DNA of 64,000 nt from Clostridia bacterium (GTDB lineage: Bacteria; Bacillota; Clostridia; Oscillospirales; Acutalibacteraceae): the NCBI GenBank assembly GCA_017461625.1, contig JAFTXJ010000004.1, forward strand, positions 1 through 64,000. Direction: 5' to 3'. This document shows, one piece after another, positions 49,893-59,683 of this stretch. Position numbers and translations under genes: made by a program. The notes under the pieces were generated by a model. That model had not been told where the DNA came from. It did no database searches and worked only from the letters and a program-made list of their open reading frames with translations. Positions within the stretch are counted from its first letter, which is position 1. Each line of letters starts with the position of its first letter.

Positions 49893-50990
49893 TCAGTAAA
49901 CAATTTTTTCTATTATTGAGTTAGAAATAAGAAATCCGCGTGTGGTAATTGCTAAGGATTTGTCGTCAAGCTTCATAAACCCTGCCTTAAGCATCGGCTC
50001 TGCCTTTTGTATATATTCCGTTTCTGAAAAATCAGAAAAACGTTTTTTACATTCTTCAAAAATCAGCCCGTCTTTTAAGCGAAGTTTCAGCATTATATAT
50101 TCCTGCAAATCTCCACCGTCACCATCCGAAACAGGCTCTTCACCGTTTTCAAAAAATTGAATATCACGTGGGTAATAAAATCTTTTTCCGTTTAAAAAAG
50201 AATGCGCAGCCGGACCGATACCGAGATACTCTTCACAGTTCCAATACTTCAGATTATGCCTGCTTTCATACTCTTGCTGAGCAAAGTTTGAAATTTCATA
50301 TTGCGAATAGCCTTCTGTTTCAAGAAAGTTAACCATCTGCAAATATAAATCTGCCGTTAAATCTTCATCAGGAAAATTAAATTTATGAGGGTTTTCATGA
50401 AAAAAAGTTCCTTCTTCAACTTTAAGCATATAAGCACTTATATGCTTCACCCCCGACTGAGCACAAAATTCTAACGATTGAGCAAGAGTTTTTTCATTTT
50501 GATCAGGAATTCCAATCATCAAATCTACCGAAACATTTTCAATCCCCGACAAAAAAGCCCTATTGATTGCTCGTTCAACAGCTTTAACATCGGCAAGGCG
50601 ACCGAGCTTTTTTCGCTCACTGTCAACAGCTGATTGCATACCCAATGACACTCTGTTTACGCCTGCATCGACAACCCTTTTAAAAAAATCCGTTTCAATG
50701 CACGAAGGGTTACACTCAACAGTGATTTCACCGTTACATCCGAAACTTTCTTTAGCTGCTAAAACAATCTCACTTATTAACTCCCCGCCTAAAAGCGACG
50801 GTGTACCCCCACCGAGATAAAGCGTATCGGCTTTTTTTTCGGTGCGTTCTGCCCACATTTTCAATGACCTTTTAACAGAAGAAACATAGCTTTCATAATC
50901 CTTCTTGCCCTTTCGCAAAGAATAAAAATCACAATAGGGACACTTGCTTTTACAAAAAGGAATGTGGATATACAATCCGATTTTATTCAT
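49893..50990 (-). CDS. hemW: Radical SAM heme chaperone HemW
   Basis: A 365-residue HemN-like protein. Near the N-terminus is LYIHIPFCKSKCPYCDF, with the CX3CX2C cluster and the extra aromatic that distinguishes HemN/HemW radical SAM enzymes; GGGTPSLL and ECNPSCIE follow. The C-terminal HemN domain is present (YEISNFAQ, LGIGPAAHSF). HemW inserts heme rather than oxidising coproporphyrinogen, as usual for this shorter form. The start ATG 50990 is supported by GGAGGTGACGGT; a longer frame upstream covers the MFS terminator and is unlikely. Confidence 0.9.
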   Translation of the reverse strand: MNKIGLYIHIPFCKSKCPYCDFYSLRKGKKDYESYVSSVKRSLKMWAERTEKKADTLYLGGGTPSLLGGELISEIVLAAKESFGCNGEITVECNPSCIETDFFKRVVDAGVNRVSLGMQSAVDSERKKLGRLADVKAVERAINRAFLSGIENVSVDLMIGIPDQNEKTLAQSLEFCAQSGVKHISAYMLKVEEGTFFHENPHKFNFPDEDLTADLYLQMVNFLETEGYSQYEISNFAQQEYESRHNLKYWNCEEYLGIGPAAHSFLNGKRFYYPRDIQFFENGEEPVSDGDGGDLQEYIMLKLRLKDGLIFEECKKRFSDFSETEYIQKAEPMLKAGFMKLDDKSLAITTRGFLISNSIIEKIVY

Positions 50991-51002
50991 ACCGTCACCT
51001 CC

Positions 51003-51039
51003 GATTAAAAAATCAAGCAGGTGTAACACACCTGCTTGA
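51003..51039 (-). terminator. Terminator after GPH transporter gene
   Basis: TCAAGCAGGTGT (51013-51024) and ACACCTGCTTGA (51028-51039) make a 12-bp stem with 3-nt loop; the minus-strand side continues with TTTTTT. Confidence 0.85.
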
Positions 51040-51045
51040 AAAATA

Positions 51046-52542
51046 TTAGTCGAGAACTTTGTTATCTGCTTCGTCAGTAAGAGTTTTAGCTGTTGCACTT
51101 CTTCTTTCAGCAAGTTCAGCATACATTCTCTTTCTGGTCTTATCATCAATATTGTAGAAGAACTTGGGAATCATACCTAAAAGACCGCCCAATGCAGGAA
51201 CAAGAGTGGTTGTCAAGAAAAGCAAATACTCAGTTCTTGCACTCTGCTGACCGGGTTTAAGACCCTGACGATAACCGATTGCCTGAAGCAATGCTGTGCT
51301 GAGAACGCCACCGATTGAACCGACAATTTTACTTGCAAGGTCTTTAACAAGTCCTGTTGTACCTTCTGTACGGTAGCCGTATTTCCACTCACCGTAGTCG
51401 ATAACCTCGTTACCGATTTCTGTGGGAATAACCTTACGCAATGCGTAAACAGCATTCCATACAGTTTCACGAATCATAAATGCAATAAGCATAGTCCATG
51501 TCTTGTTGTAATTATGGTTGATTGAACCGAAACCAAATACAAGAAGTAAAAGGATGTTTCCAAAATGGTCACCGAAAATCCACAAAGCTTTAGTTGAGAA
51601 ATGCTCTCTGAGCTTTGTAACGTATGTATAGCTCGCGTATGTAACAAACATACCGGGTATACCAACAACAAGCTCGGCTGAGCTGAAATTGAGAACGTTG
51701 ATGTAATAAAGAGATGTACTTGTACTTACGCTACCGAAGTTAGCAAGCATATCTGAAAGAGCAAGTAACATCAACGGTCTTGAACGGAACAATGAGGTGA
51801 AAGCCTTCTTATAATCGGGCTTTTCAACAGACTGGAGAACTCTTTCTTTACATATAAGAGAGAAGTAGAAAGAAAGTGCACTTGAAGCCACAGCCGTTGC
51901 AACACCCATAACAACAAAGAGTGTTGACATCTGAATTTTCATAACGCCGTTGTTAACAAGGTCGATGAAAATTGTAACAGCCTGCTTGGGAAGGTTCTCT
52001 ACAAGGGAAGAAATAAGGTTTGTCTGGTTAATAAGCCTTGTTCTGTCCACTGTGTCTGGTGTGATAGTTGCCAAAATACCTGTTTTTGCAATGTTATAAA
52101 CCGTTCCTCCCAGGTCGTTAATAATCTTAAATAGCAGGAACGCTATTATCTTCGGCATATACGTCGCCGCCGCACCCGGGAAAATTGCAGGCATAGCCCA
52201 GTAAAAAATACTTAGTGCAGCACCCGGACCTGCATACATAATAAGATACGGCTTAAATTTACCAAAACGGGTGTTTGTTCTGTCAACCAATGCAGCAAGG
52301 AAAAAGTCATTGACGATATCCCATACACTGGCAATAGAGTTGATTATTGTCTGCCATTTCAAGGCAACAACAAGAACGTCGGTAACGAAATACGCATCTT
52401 TAGAGCCAAGATTCAAAGACTGCGAAATATCAAAAAGAATGTAAGCTGTAGTTTCACGGCTACCGACATAACGTCTTGACTTAGGTAACTGTCGGTTAGC
52501 TTTGTCTTCTGCAACTTGAGTCTTTGTTGCTTCCTTAGACAT
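51046..52542 (-). CDS. GPH-family sugar:cation symporter (MFS_2)
   Basis: A 498-residue transporter with about twelve membrane segments. The segment GSRETTAYILFDISQSL, followed by VWDIVNDFFLAALVDRTNTRFGKFKPYL (about residues 78-110), is characteristic of glycoside-pentoside-hexuronide:cation symporters such as MelB. The substrate cannot be read from the sequence; it has no hydrolase or regulator directly beside it. ATG 52542 is preceded by AAAGGAGGTATTC. It lies between hemW and lepA but has its own promoter and terminator. Confidence 0.85.
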   Translation of the reverse strand: MSKEATKTQVAEDKANRQLPKSRRYVGSRETTAYILFDISQSLNLGSKDAYFVTDVLVVALKWQTIINSIASVWDIVNDFFLAALVDRTNTRFGKFKPYLIMYAGPGAALSIFYWAMPAIFPGAAATYMPKIIAFLLFKIINDLGGTVYNIAKTGILATITPDTVDRTRLINQTNLISSLVENLPKQAVTIFIDLVNNGVMKIQMSTLFVVMGVATAVASSALSFYFSLICKERVLQSVEKPDYKKAFTSLFRSRPLMLLALSDMLANFGSVSTSTSLYYINVLNFSSAELVVGIPGMFVTYASYTYVTKLREHFSTKALWIFGDHFGNILLLLVFGFGSINHNYNKTWTMLIAFMIRETVWNAVYALRKVIPTEIGNEVIDYGEWKYGYRTEGTTGLVKDLASKIVGSIGGVLSTALLQAIGYRQGLKPGQQSARTEYLLFLTTTLVPALGGLLGMIPKFFYNIDDKTRKRMYAELAERRSATAKTLTDEADNKVLD

Positions 52543-52571
52543 TGAATACCTCCTTTGTATCATATAACATC

Positions 52572-52601
52572 AGTATAGCACAACATTAATGGTTTTTTCA
52601 A
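52572..52601 (-). promoter_or_regulatory. Promoter for the GPH transporter
   Basis: On the minus strand, TTGAAA (52601-52596) and TATACT (52577-52572) with an 18-bp spacer, 29 bp before ATG 52542. Confidence 0.6.
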
Positions 52602-52629
52602 CAGATTTTTGAAAAATTTTGTATAAATT

Positions 52630-54441
52630 TTATTCATCAAGCTTGAGAACTGCCATAAAAGCTTCCTGCGGCACTTCAACAGTGCCGAAATGACGCATTC
52701 TCTTTTTACCTTCTTTTTGCTTTTCAAGCAATTTTTTCTTACGGGTGATGTCACCACCGTAGCATTTTGCCAAAACGTCTTTCCTCATTGCCTTGACGGT
52801 TTCTCGGGCAATTACCTTGCCTCCGATTGCAATCTGAATAGGAATTTCAAACATCTGACGCGGAATATGTTCTTTTAATTTTTCTGCAATTTTGCGTGCT
52901 TTTGCATAGGCTTTTTCGGAATGTATTATAAATGAAAGAGCATCAACCGTATCGCCGTTTAAAAGAACATCAAGCTTAACAAGGTCTGAACGCTGATAAT
53001 CAGCAATTTCATAGTCGAATGAAGCGTAACCCTTTGTTCTTGATTTTAAAACATCAAAGAAGTCATAAATAATTTCATTAAGAGGAAGAAGATAATGAAT
53101 ATCAACTCTTTCGGGCGTGATATAATCCATATTTTTAAATACACCACGTCTGTCCTGACACAAATCCATAATGGCACCGACATATTCCTGAGGAGAATAA
53201 ATATGTGCATCAACCAACGGTTCTTCACAGTATGAAATGTTTGCAGGGTCAGGATAGTGAGTCGGGTTATCAATTTCAATAACCGAACCGTCATTAAGAT
53301 AAATTTTGTAAACAACGCTCGGAATTGTTGTTACAAGGTCAAGATTATATTCTCTTTCAAGGCGTTCCTGAATAATTTCAAGATGAAGAAGACCAAGGAA
53401 ACCGCAACGGAAGCCGAAGCCCAAAGCTCCTGACGTTTCAGGCTCATAGGAAAGAGAGGCATCGTTAAGACGAAGCTTTTCAAGGGCATCACGCAAATTT
53501 TCATAATCTGCACCGTCAGCAGGATAAACACCGCAAAAAACCATGGGATTAACTTTACGGTAACCGGGAAGAGGTTCATCGGCAGGATATTGAGCAGTGG
53601 TAACGGTATCACCAACCTGAGCATCACCAACAGTTTTGATTGAAGCGGTGATGTAACCAACCTCACCTGCTGTCAGCTCTTTTGCAGGCTCCATCGAGGT
53701 TGCTCGCATATAACCGACCTCAACAACAGTAAACTCTGCACCTGTTGCCATCATTCGCATTGTGTCACCGGCTTTGATTTTGCCGTCCATAATGCGAACA
53801 TAGACGATAACACCCTTATAGCTGTCATAAACCGAGTCAAAAATAAGAGCACGAAGCGGCTTGGAATCGTCTGCTTCCTTTGGGGCAGGCACATCCTGAA
53901 CGATTCTTTCAAGCACCTGATCTACATTGAGTCCTGTTTTTGCCGAAACTCTCGGTGCAAGCTCGCAATCAAGACCTATAACATCTTCAACCTGCCTTGC
54001 AACACCTTCAGGGTCAGCAGCAGGTAAATCTATTTTGTTGATTACAGGTACAATTTCAAGATCGTGATCAAGGGCAAGATATGTGTTGGCAAGAGTCTGA
54101 GCCTCAATACCCTGTGACGCATCAATTATAAGCACAGCCCCCTCACAAGCTGCCAGAGAACGGGACACCTCATAGTTAAAATCAACATGACCGGGGGTAT
54201 CAATAAGATTGAGCACATAATTCTCACCGTCTTTTGCTTTATAATCAAGCTTAACAGCGTGAGCTTTGATTGTTATTCCCCTCTCACGTTCAAGATCCAT
54301 ATTATCAAGAAGCTGAGCTGTCATATCTCTCAACGCTACGGATTCGGTCTGTTCAAGCATTCTGTCTGCAAGAGTAGATTTACCGTGGTCAATGTGAGCT
54401 ATAATAGAAAAGTTTCTTATATTTTGCTTTGGTACTGCCAA
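52630..54441 (-). CDS. lepA: Elongation factor 4 (LepA)
   Basis: A 603-residue translational GTPase that back-translocates or remodels ribosomes under stress. It shows [17 protein letters not shown] with the P-loop, the DTPGHVDF G3 box, [11 protein letters not shown], and the C-terminal LepA-specific part including [21 protein letters not shown]. The start is a TTG at 54441, since TGAGGTGATAAC sits just upstream and TTG GCA GTA CCA gives the conserved N-terminus. Full length. Confidence 0.95.
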   Translation of the reverse strand: MAVPKQNIRNFSIIAHIDHGKSTLADRMLEQTESVALRDMTAQLLDNMDLERERGITIKAHAVKLDYKAKDGENYVLNLIDTPGHVDFNYEVSRSLAACEGAVLIIDASQGIEAQTLANTYLALDHDLEIVPVINKIDLPAADPEGVARQVEDVIGLDCELAPRVSAKTGLNVDQVLERIVQDVPAPKEADDSKPLRALIFDSVYDSYKGVIVYVRIMDGKIKAGDTMRMMATGAEFTVVEVGYMRATSMEPAKELTAGEVGYITASIKTVGDAQVGDTVTTAQYPADEPLPGYRKVNPMVFCGVYPADGADYENLRDALEKLRLNDASLSYEPETSGALGFGFRCGFLGLLHLEIIQERLEREYNLDLVTTIPSVVYKIYLNDGSVIEIDNPTHYPDPANISYCEEPLVDAHIYSPQEYVGAIMDLCQDRRGVFKNMDYITPERVDIHYLLPLNEIIYDFFDVLKSRTKGYASFDYEIADYQRSDLVKLDVLLNGDTVDALSFIIHSEKAYAKARKIAEKLKEHIPRQMFEIPIQIAIGGKVIARETVKAMRKDVLAKCYGGDITRKKKLLEKQKEGKKRMRHFGTVEVPQEAFMAVLKLDE

Positions 54442-54751
54442 GTTATCACCTCAGGTAAGTATTACTCATATTATTCTATCATAAATTGATTTTTACTTCA
54501 ACGGCTAATTTGTAATAAATTAAGCCGCTTATTTCTTATTGAGAATTAAAAGTTACAAAAATCTGTAATTTTATTTAATTTCGCCTCAAATTTGTAACCT
54601 TTTGTAACTTTTTCGGTTTTTCACAAAAATATTTTCTCAAAAAGAAACAAAAATCGCAAATACCCGACATTTTTTCATTTTCAGACTTTTAAAATCAAAA
54701 TTTTTGCCGACCAATTTGTGCAAAATTCACAAAAAACATTTTTATTTTTAT
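54442..54751. other. AT-rich intergenic tract with phased A/T runs upstream of the yabE-like promoter
   Basis: About 310 bp hold no gene and no riboswitch I could recognise. Runs of four or more A or T recur about every 8-11 bp from 54600 to 54750, ending at a perfect promoter. This pattern fits intrinsically curved DNA or an UP element, and could boost transcription or bind a nucleoid protein. Confidence 0.5.
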
Positions 54752-54780
54752 TTGACACTTCGTGATAACTTCACTATAAT
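54752..54780 (+). promoter_or_regulatory. Perfect consensus promoter for the YabE-like gene
   Basis: TTGACA (54752-54757), 17-bp spacer, TATAAT (54775-54780). The leader carries small hairpins (TTGCAG/CTGCAA at 54789-54806). Confidence 0.85.
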
Positions 54781-54869
54781 GACCAACGTTGCAGGAAAAA
54801 CTGCAATTAAGTACATCAACAAATATACCACCTGCACGGCAAAAGCCGCAGAAAAGGAGTTATTTAAAA

Positions 54870-56138
54870 ATGTCTGAAAAAATCAAAAACATAGGCAAGC
54901 GTGTATATGATGCAAGAATCAGAATCAGCACAACTGTTATCTGCCTTGTGCTTTGCATGGCAAGTCTTTTAACTACAGTTTCAGGTTCCAACACCATCAA
55001 GGTTATTCTTGACGGCATTGAGTATGAAGTTACAACTCACCGCACAAACACAGGTGACATTCTTATTCAAAGCGGACTTGAAATTGACGCTGACAGCTAC
55101 ATCGATGACAGCGAGCTTGAAAGCCGCGGCGTTATCAACGTTAACACCGTTTGCAACGTAACAGTAGTTGACGGCAACAAAGAATATAAGATTGAAGCTC
55201 ACGGCACCGTTGCCGATGCAATCAGCCAGGCCGGTCTTGAAATGAGCCCTTATGACGAAGTAAGCGGTTGCGAATTGACCGACTACATTTCAGAAAATCT
55301 TGTAATCACAATTAAAAGAGCATTTTCTGTTTTAATTTCTGTTGACGGTGACATAGCAACAGTTCATATGACCGAAGGCACTGTTGCCGATGCACTTGAC
55401 ACTGCAGTTATTACAGCAGACGATGACGATATTATTTCACGTCCTCTTGATGAAGTTCTCACAGGTAACTGCTCAATTAAAATCACAAGAGTTGAATATA
55501 TCACAAGAGAAGAATCTCAGGCAATCAAATTTACAGAAAAGAGCGAAAAAACAAATACCCTTAACAAAGGTCAGTCTAAAATCAAACAAAAAGGTGTAAA
55601 CGGCGAAAAAGTTCTCACTTATGAAGATAAGTATATTGACGGCAAACTTGCCGAATCAACACTTGTTAACACCGTTGTTACAAAAAAACCTGTTGAACAG
55701 ATTAAATTGGTAGGCACCAAAAAAGCTGCCGCAGCTTCAGCCTCAGCTCAGGGTGTTAAGCTTGCAAACGGAGTTAAAACCATTTCTGTTTTCACTCCCC
55801 CTGCATCTCTTGAATTAACCGAAAACAACACTCCAACATCTTATAAAAAGAAGATTGTCGGCACAGCTTCTGCATACCACTGCGGAACAAGAACTGCCAC
55901 AGGTAAAGCTGTTAAGCCAGGATATGTTGCAGTTAACCCCAAACAGATTCCTTACCACACAGCTATGTGGATTGTGTCAAACGACGGTAAGTATGTTTAC
56001 GGCTATGCTTTTGCAGAAGACACAGGCGGATTCACAAAATGGACCGGTAGTCGCGCAACTCTTTGTGACCTTTATATGCCCAGTGATTCAATGTGCACAC
56101 AGTTTGGTCGCAGAAGCGTTACAATTTATATTCTTTAA
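54870..56138 (+). CDS. YabE/Rpf-like secreted 3D-domain cell-wall protein
   Basis: A 422-residue exported protein. It has an N-terminal membrane segment (about 18-40), two DUF348 repeats (KVILDGIEYEVTTHRTNTGDILIQSGL and SVLISVDGDIATVHMTEGTVADAL-like), a G5-like domain (about 215-300), and a C-terminal 3D domain (about 335-422): GTASAYHCG, AVNPKQIPYHTAMWI, GYAFAEDTGG and RATLCDLYM carrying the three conserved aspartates. Similar proteins act as peptidoglycan lytic enzymes in sporulation, outgrowth or resuscitation. Start ATG 54870 has AAAAGGAG. A very strong promoter with an A-tract region lies upstream. Confidence 0.8.
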   Translation: MSEKIKNIGKRVYDARIRISTTVICLVLCMASLLTTVSGSNTIKVILDGIEYEVTTHRTNTGDILIQSGLEIDADSYIDDSELESRGVINVNTVCNVTVVDGNKEYKIEAHGTVADAISQAGLEMSPYDEVSGCELTDYISENLVITIKRAFSVLISVDGDIATVHMTEGTVADALDTAVITADDDDIISRPLDEVLTGNCSIKITRVEYITREESQAIKFTEKSEKTNTLNKGQSKIKQKGVNGEKVLTYEDKYIDGKLAESTLVNTVVTKKPVEQIKLVGTKKAAAASASAQGVKLANGVKTISVFTPPASLELTENNTPTSYKKKIVGTASAYHCGTRTATGKAVKPGYVAVNPKQIPYHTAMWIVSNDGKYVYGYAFAEDTGGFTKWTGSRATLCDLYMPSDSMCTQFGRRSVTIYIL

Positions 56139-56142
56139 TTTT

Positions 56143-56173
56143 AAGAGAGTCGTTAAACGGCTCTCTTTTTTTG
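56143..56173 (+). terminator. Terminator after YabE-like gene
   Basis: AGAGAGTCGT (56144-56153) pairs with ACGGCTCTCT (56157-56166) with one G-U pair and a short loop, followed by TTTTTTT. Confidence 0.8.
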
Positions 56174-56179
56174 CTAAAA

Positions 56180-56220
56180 AAATCCCGCGTCTTACTCTGC
56201 AAGAGAGAAAGATGCGGGAT
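56180..56220 (-). terminator. Terminator of the dockerin protein gene
   Basis: ATCCCGC (56182-56188) and GCGGGAT (56214-56220) plus adjacent pairing form a stem with an internal hairpin; seven Ts follow on the minus strand. Confidence 0.75.
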
Positions 56221-56227
56221 AAACTTT

Positions 56228-56917
56228 TTATTTACCGACAGCTGTCTGAAGAATTGCCAAAGCATCAGCGCTGTTATATTTGCCGTCATTATTCATATCG
56301 GCATATCTCTTTTGTGTGGAATCAAATGAAACAAGTGAAACAGCATACTGCAAAACAAGCAACGCATCAGAGGAGTTTACGCTCAAATCATTGTTAACGT
56401 CACCTTTTTGTCTTTCGGTAGGTTTGCTACTGTCGATAATCTCAATTTCATAGGTATCGTAGTAACGGTTATCTTCCAGCAACCATACTTCAATTTTTAT
56501 CTTTCCGACTTTATAAACACCGTTTTCAGGCGAAAGAATAATGTTTTGTGTATAAGTTCCGTCTTCTTTTAATGTTTCTCTATATTTAATAGTTTTTGTG
56601 CTACCGTCAGAATATCCTACTTCAATCACCAAACCGGTTGCGTTTATCATACCGGTTTCCTGATAATATCCGCTGCCGGGATTTCTCAAAAAGCTGATTC
56701 GTGAACCCGGCACCCATACCCAAGGTTCAAAGTCATCAGGTTGATCCCAAGTGCCGTAGTCCCAATCCGTTCCTCTGTAAAACTTCAACTGTTCGGGCAC
56801 ACTTGTTATCTTTAAAGATACAAGTTTTGGTGCTGCACTTGCCGAAAAGCCTGAGCACAAGGAAAAAGCCATCACCAAAGCCAAAATCAAAGACATTAAT
56901 TTTGTTGTTTTTCTCAT
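56228..56917 (-). CDS. Secreted protein with C-terminal dockerin repeats
   Basis: A 229-residue exported protein: signal peptide (1 to about 28, cleavage near ASA), a beta-rich N-terminal domain of about 130 residues, then two dockerin-type calcium repeats, GDVNNDLSVNSSDALLVLQY and YADMNNDGKYNSADALAILQT. Type I dockerins bind cohesins on cellulosome scaffolds. No cohesin-bearing protein is visible here. The N-terminal part could be an Ig-like or carbohydrate-binding domain, with no catalytic motif. It is isolated between two terminators. Confidence 0.8.
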   Translation of the reverse strand: MRKTTKLMSLILALVMAFSLCSGFSASAAPKLVSLKITSVPEQLKFYRGTDWDYGTWDQPDDFEPWVWVPGSRISFLRNPGSGYYQETGMINATGLVIEVGYSDGSTKTIKYRETLKEDGTYTQNIILSPENGVYKVGKIKIEVWLLEDNRYYDTYEIEIIDSSKPTERQKGDVNNDLSVNSSDALLVLQYAVSLVSFDSTQKRYADMNNDGKYNSADALAILQTAVGK

Positions 56918-56973
56918 AAGAACCGCCCCTTACTTTGATTTATGGGGTAATTATATCATTTTGGCAAAAAAAG

Positions 56974-58014
56974 TCAACCACCTGTCAGAACTTGATTCTG
57001 ATTTAAAAAAGCAGAATATTCCGAATAATAGCAGTCAAAAAATAGTCGCCTGTCTTCTTCACCTATGTCCTGCAATAAAATTAAAAATCTGCTTTCATCT
57101 GCCCCAAGATTTTTAACACACGAAGGCACAAACATTTTTGCCCTGATTTGCCGTATTTTTTCTGTAAGGCAGATTGACGAAAGCTCCTGCTGTTGAGATG
57201 CATTCACTTCACATGCAAGCTCGTGCAAAGCAGGTTCGTTTTCAGCATAAATGCTTTTTATCACCTGAACACAAGATACCGCCAAAAGGCTCAGAGAGTC
57301 AATTCCGAAGGACTTAAAAAAATCACAAAGTCGGTAACATGGCGATTCCCACGAAAAATCGTGACTGTTTATAAAAGCAATATGTGCCCAATACATACCC
57401 TCAAGCAGATTTTCTCGGGCAGCAATTTCACCTTTATATGCATCAAACAGATTGTCATAAATCTGTTTAAACGCTGTTTTTGCTGCTGATTTTATATATC
57501 TGCAACCCGACTTCAAAAAGCTTTCAGCACAAAGTGCAAGCATTCCAAGCCCTTCATAAGCAAGCCCTACAGAGTTTGCACCGATTATCATATCGGGATC
57601 AAGCACACACATCAGCGGAATTTTTCTGTTTAAAAGGGCTTCTACGTAATCACTTTCCCACAAAGACGTCGGAGCAGATTCAGGCACAGCGCAATAAGGA
57701 ATACCTGACATTGAAGACACTGCCATAGCACAGTCAATTGTTTTTCCGTCACCCACGGCAACAATAAGTTCAGGGGTTTCATCAATCAGCTTTTCCTGAA
57801 CAGCAGAAAACAGCTCATACGGATTTTTTTCAACCAAAACATCCGCTTTCACCGAATGTTTTTGAGCTTTTTGCAAAAAAGCCGGTAAGGTGATTGTGGT
57901 CATCTCAATCTCTTTGTTTGAAATTATAAGCAACTTTTTAAAATTATTGTCAAAAATACGGTTTATTGAATCCATACCTGTATAAATATATTCAGGCAAC
58001 TGTAAAACAGCCAA
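56974..58014 (-). CDS. Iron-containing alcohol dehydrogenase homologue with altered metal site
   Basis: A 346-residue protein of the GldA/glycerol-1-phosphate dehydrogenase type. The fold is seen in LPEYIYTG, the dinucleotide region VAVGDGKTIDCAMAVS, and SAPTSLWESDY. However, the classical metal-binding residues are not where expected: the usual aGlgD segment appears as AYEGLGML, and the SGxEHxxSH histidine motif is replaced by NSHDFSWESPCYRLC. The start is TTG 58014, since TTGGAG lies eight bases upstream and gives the typical N-terminus. It may be inactive or use another site. Confidence 0.6.
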   Translation of the reverse strand: MAVLQLPEYIYTGMDSINRIFDNNFKKLLIISNKEIEMTTITLPAFLQKAQKHSVKADVLVEKNPYELFSAVQEKLIDETPELIVAVGDGKTIDCAMAVSSMSGIPYCAVPESAPTSLWESDYVEALLNRKIPLMCVLDPDMIIGANSVGLAYEGLGMLALCAESFLKSGCRYIKSAAKTAFKQIYDNLFDAYKGEIAARENLLEGMYWAHIAFINSHDFSWESPCYRLCDFFKSFGIDSLSLLAVSCVQVIKSIYAENEPALHELACEVNASQQQELSSICLTEKIRQIRAKMFVPSCVKNLGADESRFLILLQDIGEEDRRLFFDCYYSEYSAFLNQNQVLTGG

Positions 58015-58156
58015 AAAATCACACTCCAATTAAATTCACTGGTTATATTTTTAACTGTTACCAACATAAAAAACATGATATATTTTTCATAAAATGGAAT
58101 TAGGATACTTTGCAATAATTCAATTTTTAAAAGTGTAAAATTTACATCATTTACTG

Positions 58157-58185
58157 TTGCAAATTTTATAATAATAATGTATAAT
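58157..58185 (+). promoter_or_regulatory. Promoter for miaB
   Basis: TTGCAA (58157-58162) and TATAAT (58180-58185), 17-bp spacer, 37 bp before the TTG start at 58223. Confidence 0.8.
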
Positions 58186-58222
58186 ACTTTAGTTGTAATG
58201 TTTAAAAAGAGAGGTGTCGCTT

Positions 58223-59656
58223 TTGAGCGAAAATAACGCAAAAAAAAGCTACCTTGTTCCCGAGGAAGAACTCGCAAAACAAAGAGAATTCATCAACCTC
58301 GCCAAAGAAGTTATTTCGGCAAAATTCGGTGACAGAACTCCCCTTGCAATGGTTCATACCTACGGATGTCAGGGTAATGTTTCTGACGGAGAAAGAATAC
58401 AAGGCCTGCTTGAATCAATAGGTTACGGCTTTACAGACGATGTAAACAAAGCCGATTTGGTTTTATATAACACCTGTGCCATCCGTGAACACGCCGAAGA
58501 CCGTATTTACGGCAACGTTGGTGCACTTAAAAATGTTAAAAAGAACAATCCTGATTTAATCATTGCCCTTTGCGGATGTATGATGCAGCAGGAACATGTG
58601 TGTGAAAGAATCAAAAAAAGCTATCCCTTTGTGAACCTTGTTTTCGGCACTCACGTTATTCACAAAATCCCGGAGCTTTTATACACCGTTCTGCGTTCTG
58701 GCAAGAGAGTTTTTTCTTCAGAAGACAGCGACGGAGTTATTGCAGAAAATCTGCCTGTTCACCGCGACGGCAACATCAAAGGATGGCTTCCCATAATGTA
58801 CGGCTGCAACAACTTCTGCTCCTACTGCGTTGTACCTTATGTAAGGGGTCGTGAAAGAAGCCGACACCCCGAAGAAATTATTAAAGAGGCAAAAGAGCTT
58901 ATCTCAAACGGCTGCAAAGACATTACTCTTTTAGGTCAAAATGTAAACTCTTACGGCAAGAGCCTTGATGAAGACATAAACTTTGCAAAGCTTCTTGAAA
59001 TGATAAACGCTTTGCCAGGGGATTTCATAATCAGATTTATGACTTCTCACCCTAAAGACTGCACCAAAGAGCTTCTTGATACAATGGCAAGATGCGAAAA
59101 GGTTGCAAAGCATTTTCATCTGCCTTTCCAAAGCGGTAATAACAGAGTGCTTAAAGAAATGAACCGTGGCTACACAAGAGAAAAATATATGGAGCTTGTT
59201 GATTACGCCAGAAAGGTAATGCCCGACATTTCGCTCACAAGTGACATTATAGTCGGCTTCCCCGGTGAAACTTATGAAGAATTTAAAGACACCTTGACTT
59301 TGATCGAATACACAAAATTTACTTCACTTTATACCTTCATTTTCTCCCCGAGAAAAGGCACAAAGGCTGAAAAAATGCCCGACCCGATTTCAAGAGAAGA
59401 AAAAGGCAAATGGTTTAAAGAGCTTTGCGATTTGCAAGAAAGTATTGCAGGCAAACGCACAGCCTTGATGAAAGGAAAGACCTATCGTGTTTTGTGTGAA
59501 GGTTACGCTAAAGAAGGCGTGCTCAACGGCAGAACAGAAGGCAACGTAATGATTGAATTTCCCGACACCGTTGAGGGCAGAATAATCGGTGAATTCTGTG
59601 ACGTTTTAGTAACAGACCCGCTTACATGGATTGTACGCGGAGAATTGGTTGAATAA
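58223..59656 (+). CDS. miaB: tRNA (N6-isopentenyl adenosine-37-C2)-methylthiotransferase
   Basis: A 477-residue radical SAM methylthiotransferase that adds a methylthio group to i6A37 of tRNAs reading UNN codons. The N-terminal UPF0004 domain has three cluster cysteines: TYGCQGNVSDGER, YNTCAIREHAEDR and CGCMMQQE. The radical SAM motif is GCNNFCSYC with CX3CX2C, followed by VPYVRGRERSR, and a C-terminal TRAM domain (about 400-477). The start is TTG 58223: AGAGAGGTG upstream and the protein beginning MSENNAKK. It is followed by ymcA-type, mutS and mutL genes, as in Bacillus. Confidence 0.95.
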   Translation: MSENNAKKSYLVPEEELAKQREFINLAKEVISAKFGDRTPLAMVHTYGCQGNVSDGERIQGLLESIGYGFTDDVNKADLVLYNTCAIREHAEDRIYGNVGALKNVKKNNPDLIIALCGCMMQQEHVCERIKKSYPFVNLVFGTHVIHKIPELLYTVLRSGKRVFSSEDSDGVIAENLPVHRDGNIKGWLPIMYGCNNFCSYCVVPYVRGRERSRHPEEIIKEAKELISNGCKDITLLGQNVNSYGKSLDEDINFAKLLEMINALPGDFIIRFMTSHPKDCTKELLDTMARCEKVAKHFHLPFQSGNNRVLKEMNRGYTREKYMELVDYARKVMPDISLTSDIIVGFPGETYEEFKDTLTLIEYTKFTSLYTFIFSPRKGTKAEKMPDPISREEKGKWFKELCDLQESIAGKRTALMKGKTYRVLCEGYAKEGVLNGRTEGNVMIEFPDTVEGRIIGEFCDVLVTDPLTWIVRGELVE

Positions 59657-59683
59657 TTTGATTTAAATAAAGGAGAAACAAAA

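Noticed and set aside
54442-54869. c-di-AMP (ydaO) type riboswitch before the YabE-like gene
   Set aside because: The leader between promoter and start is only about 90 nt with small hairpins; the rest lies upstream of the promoter.
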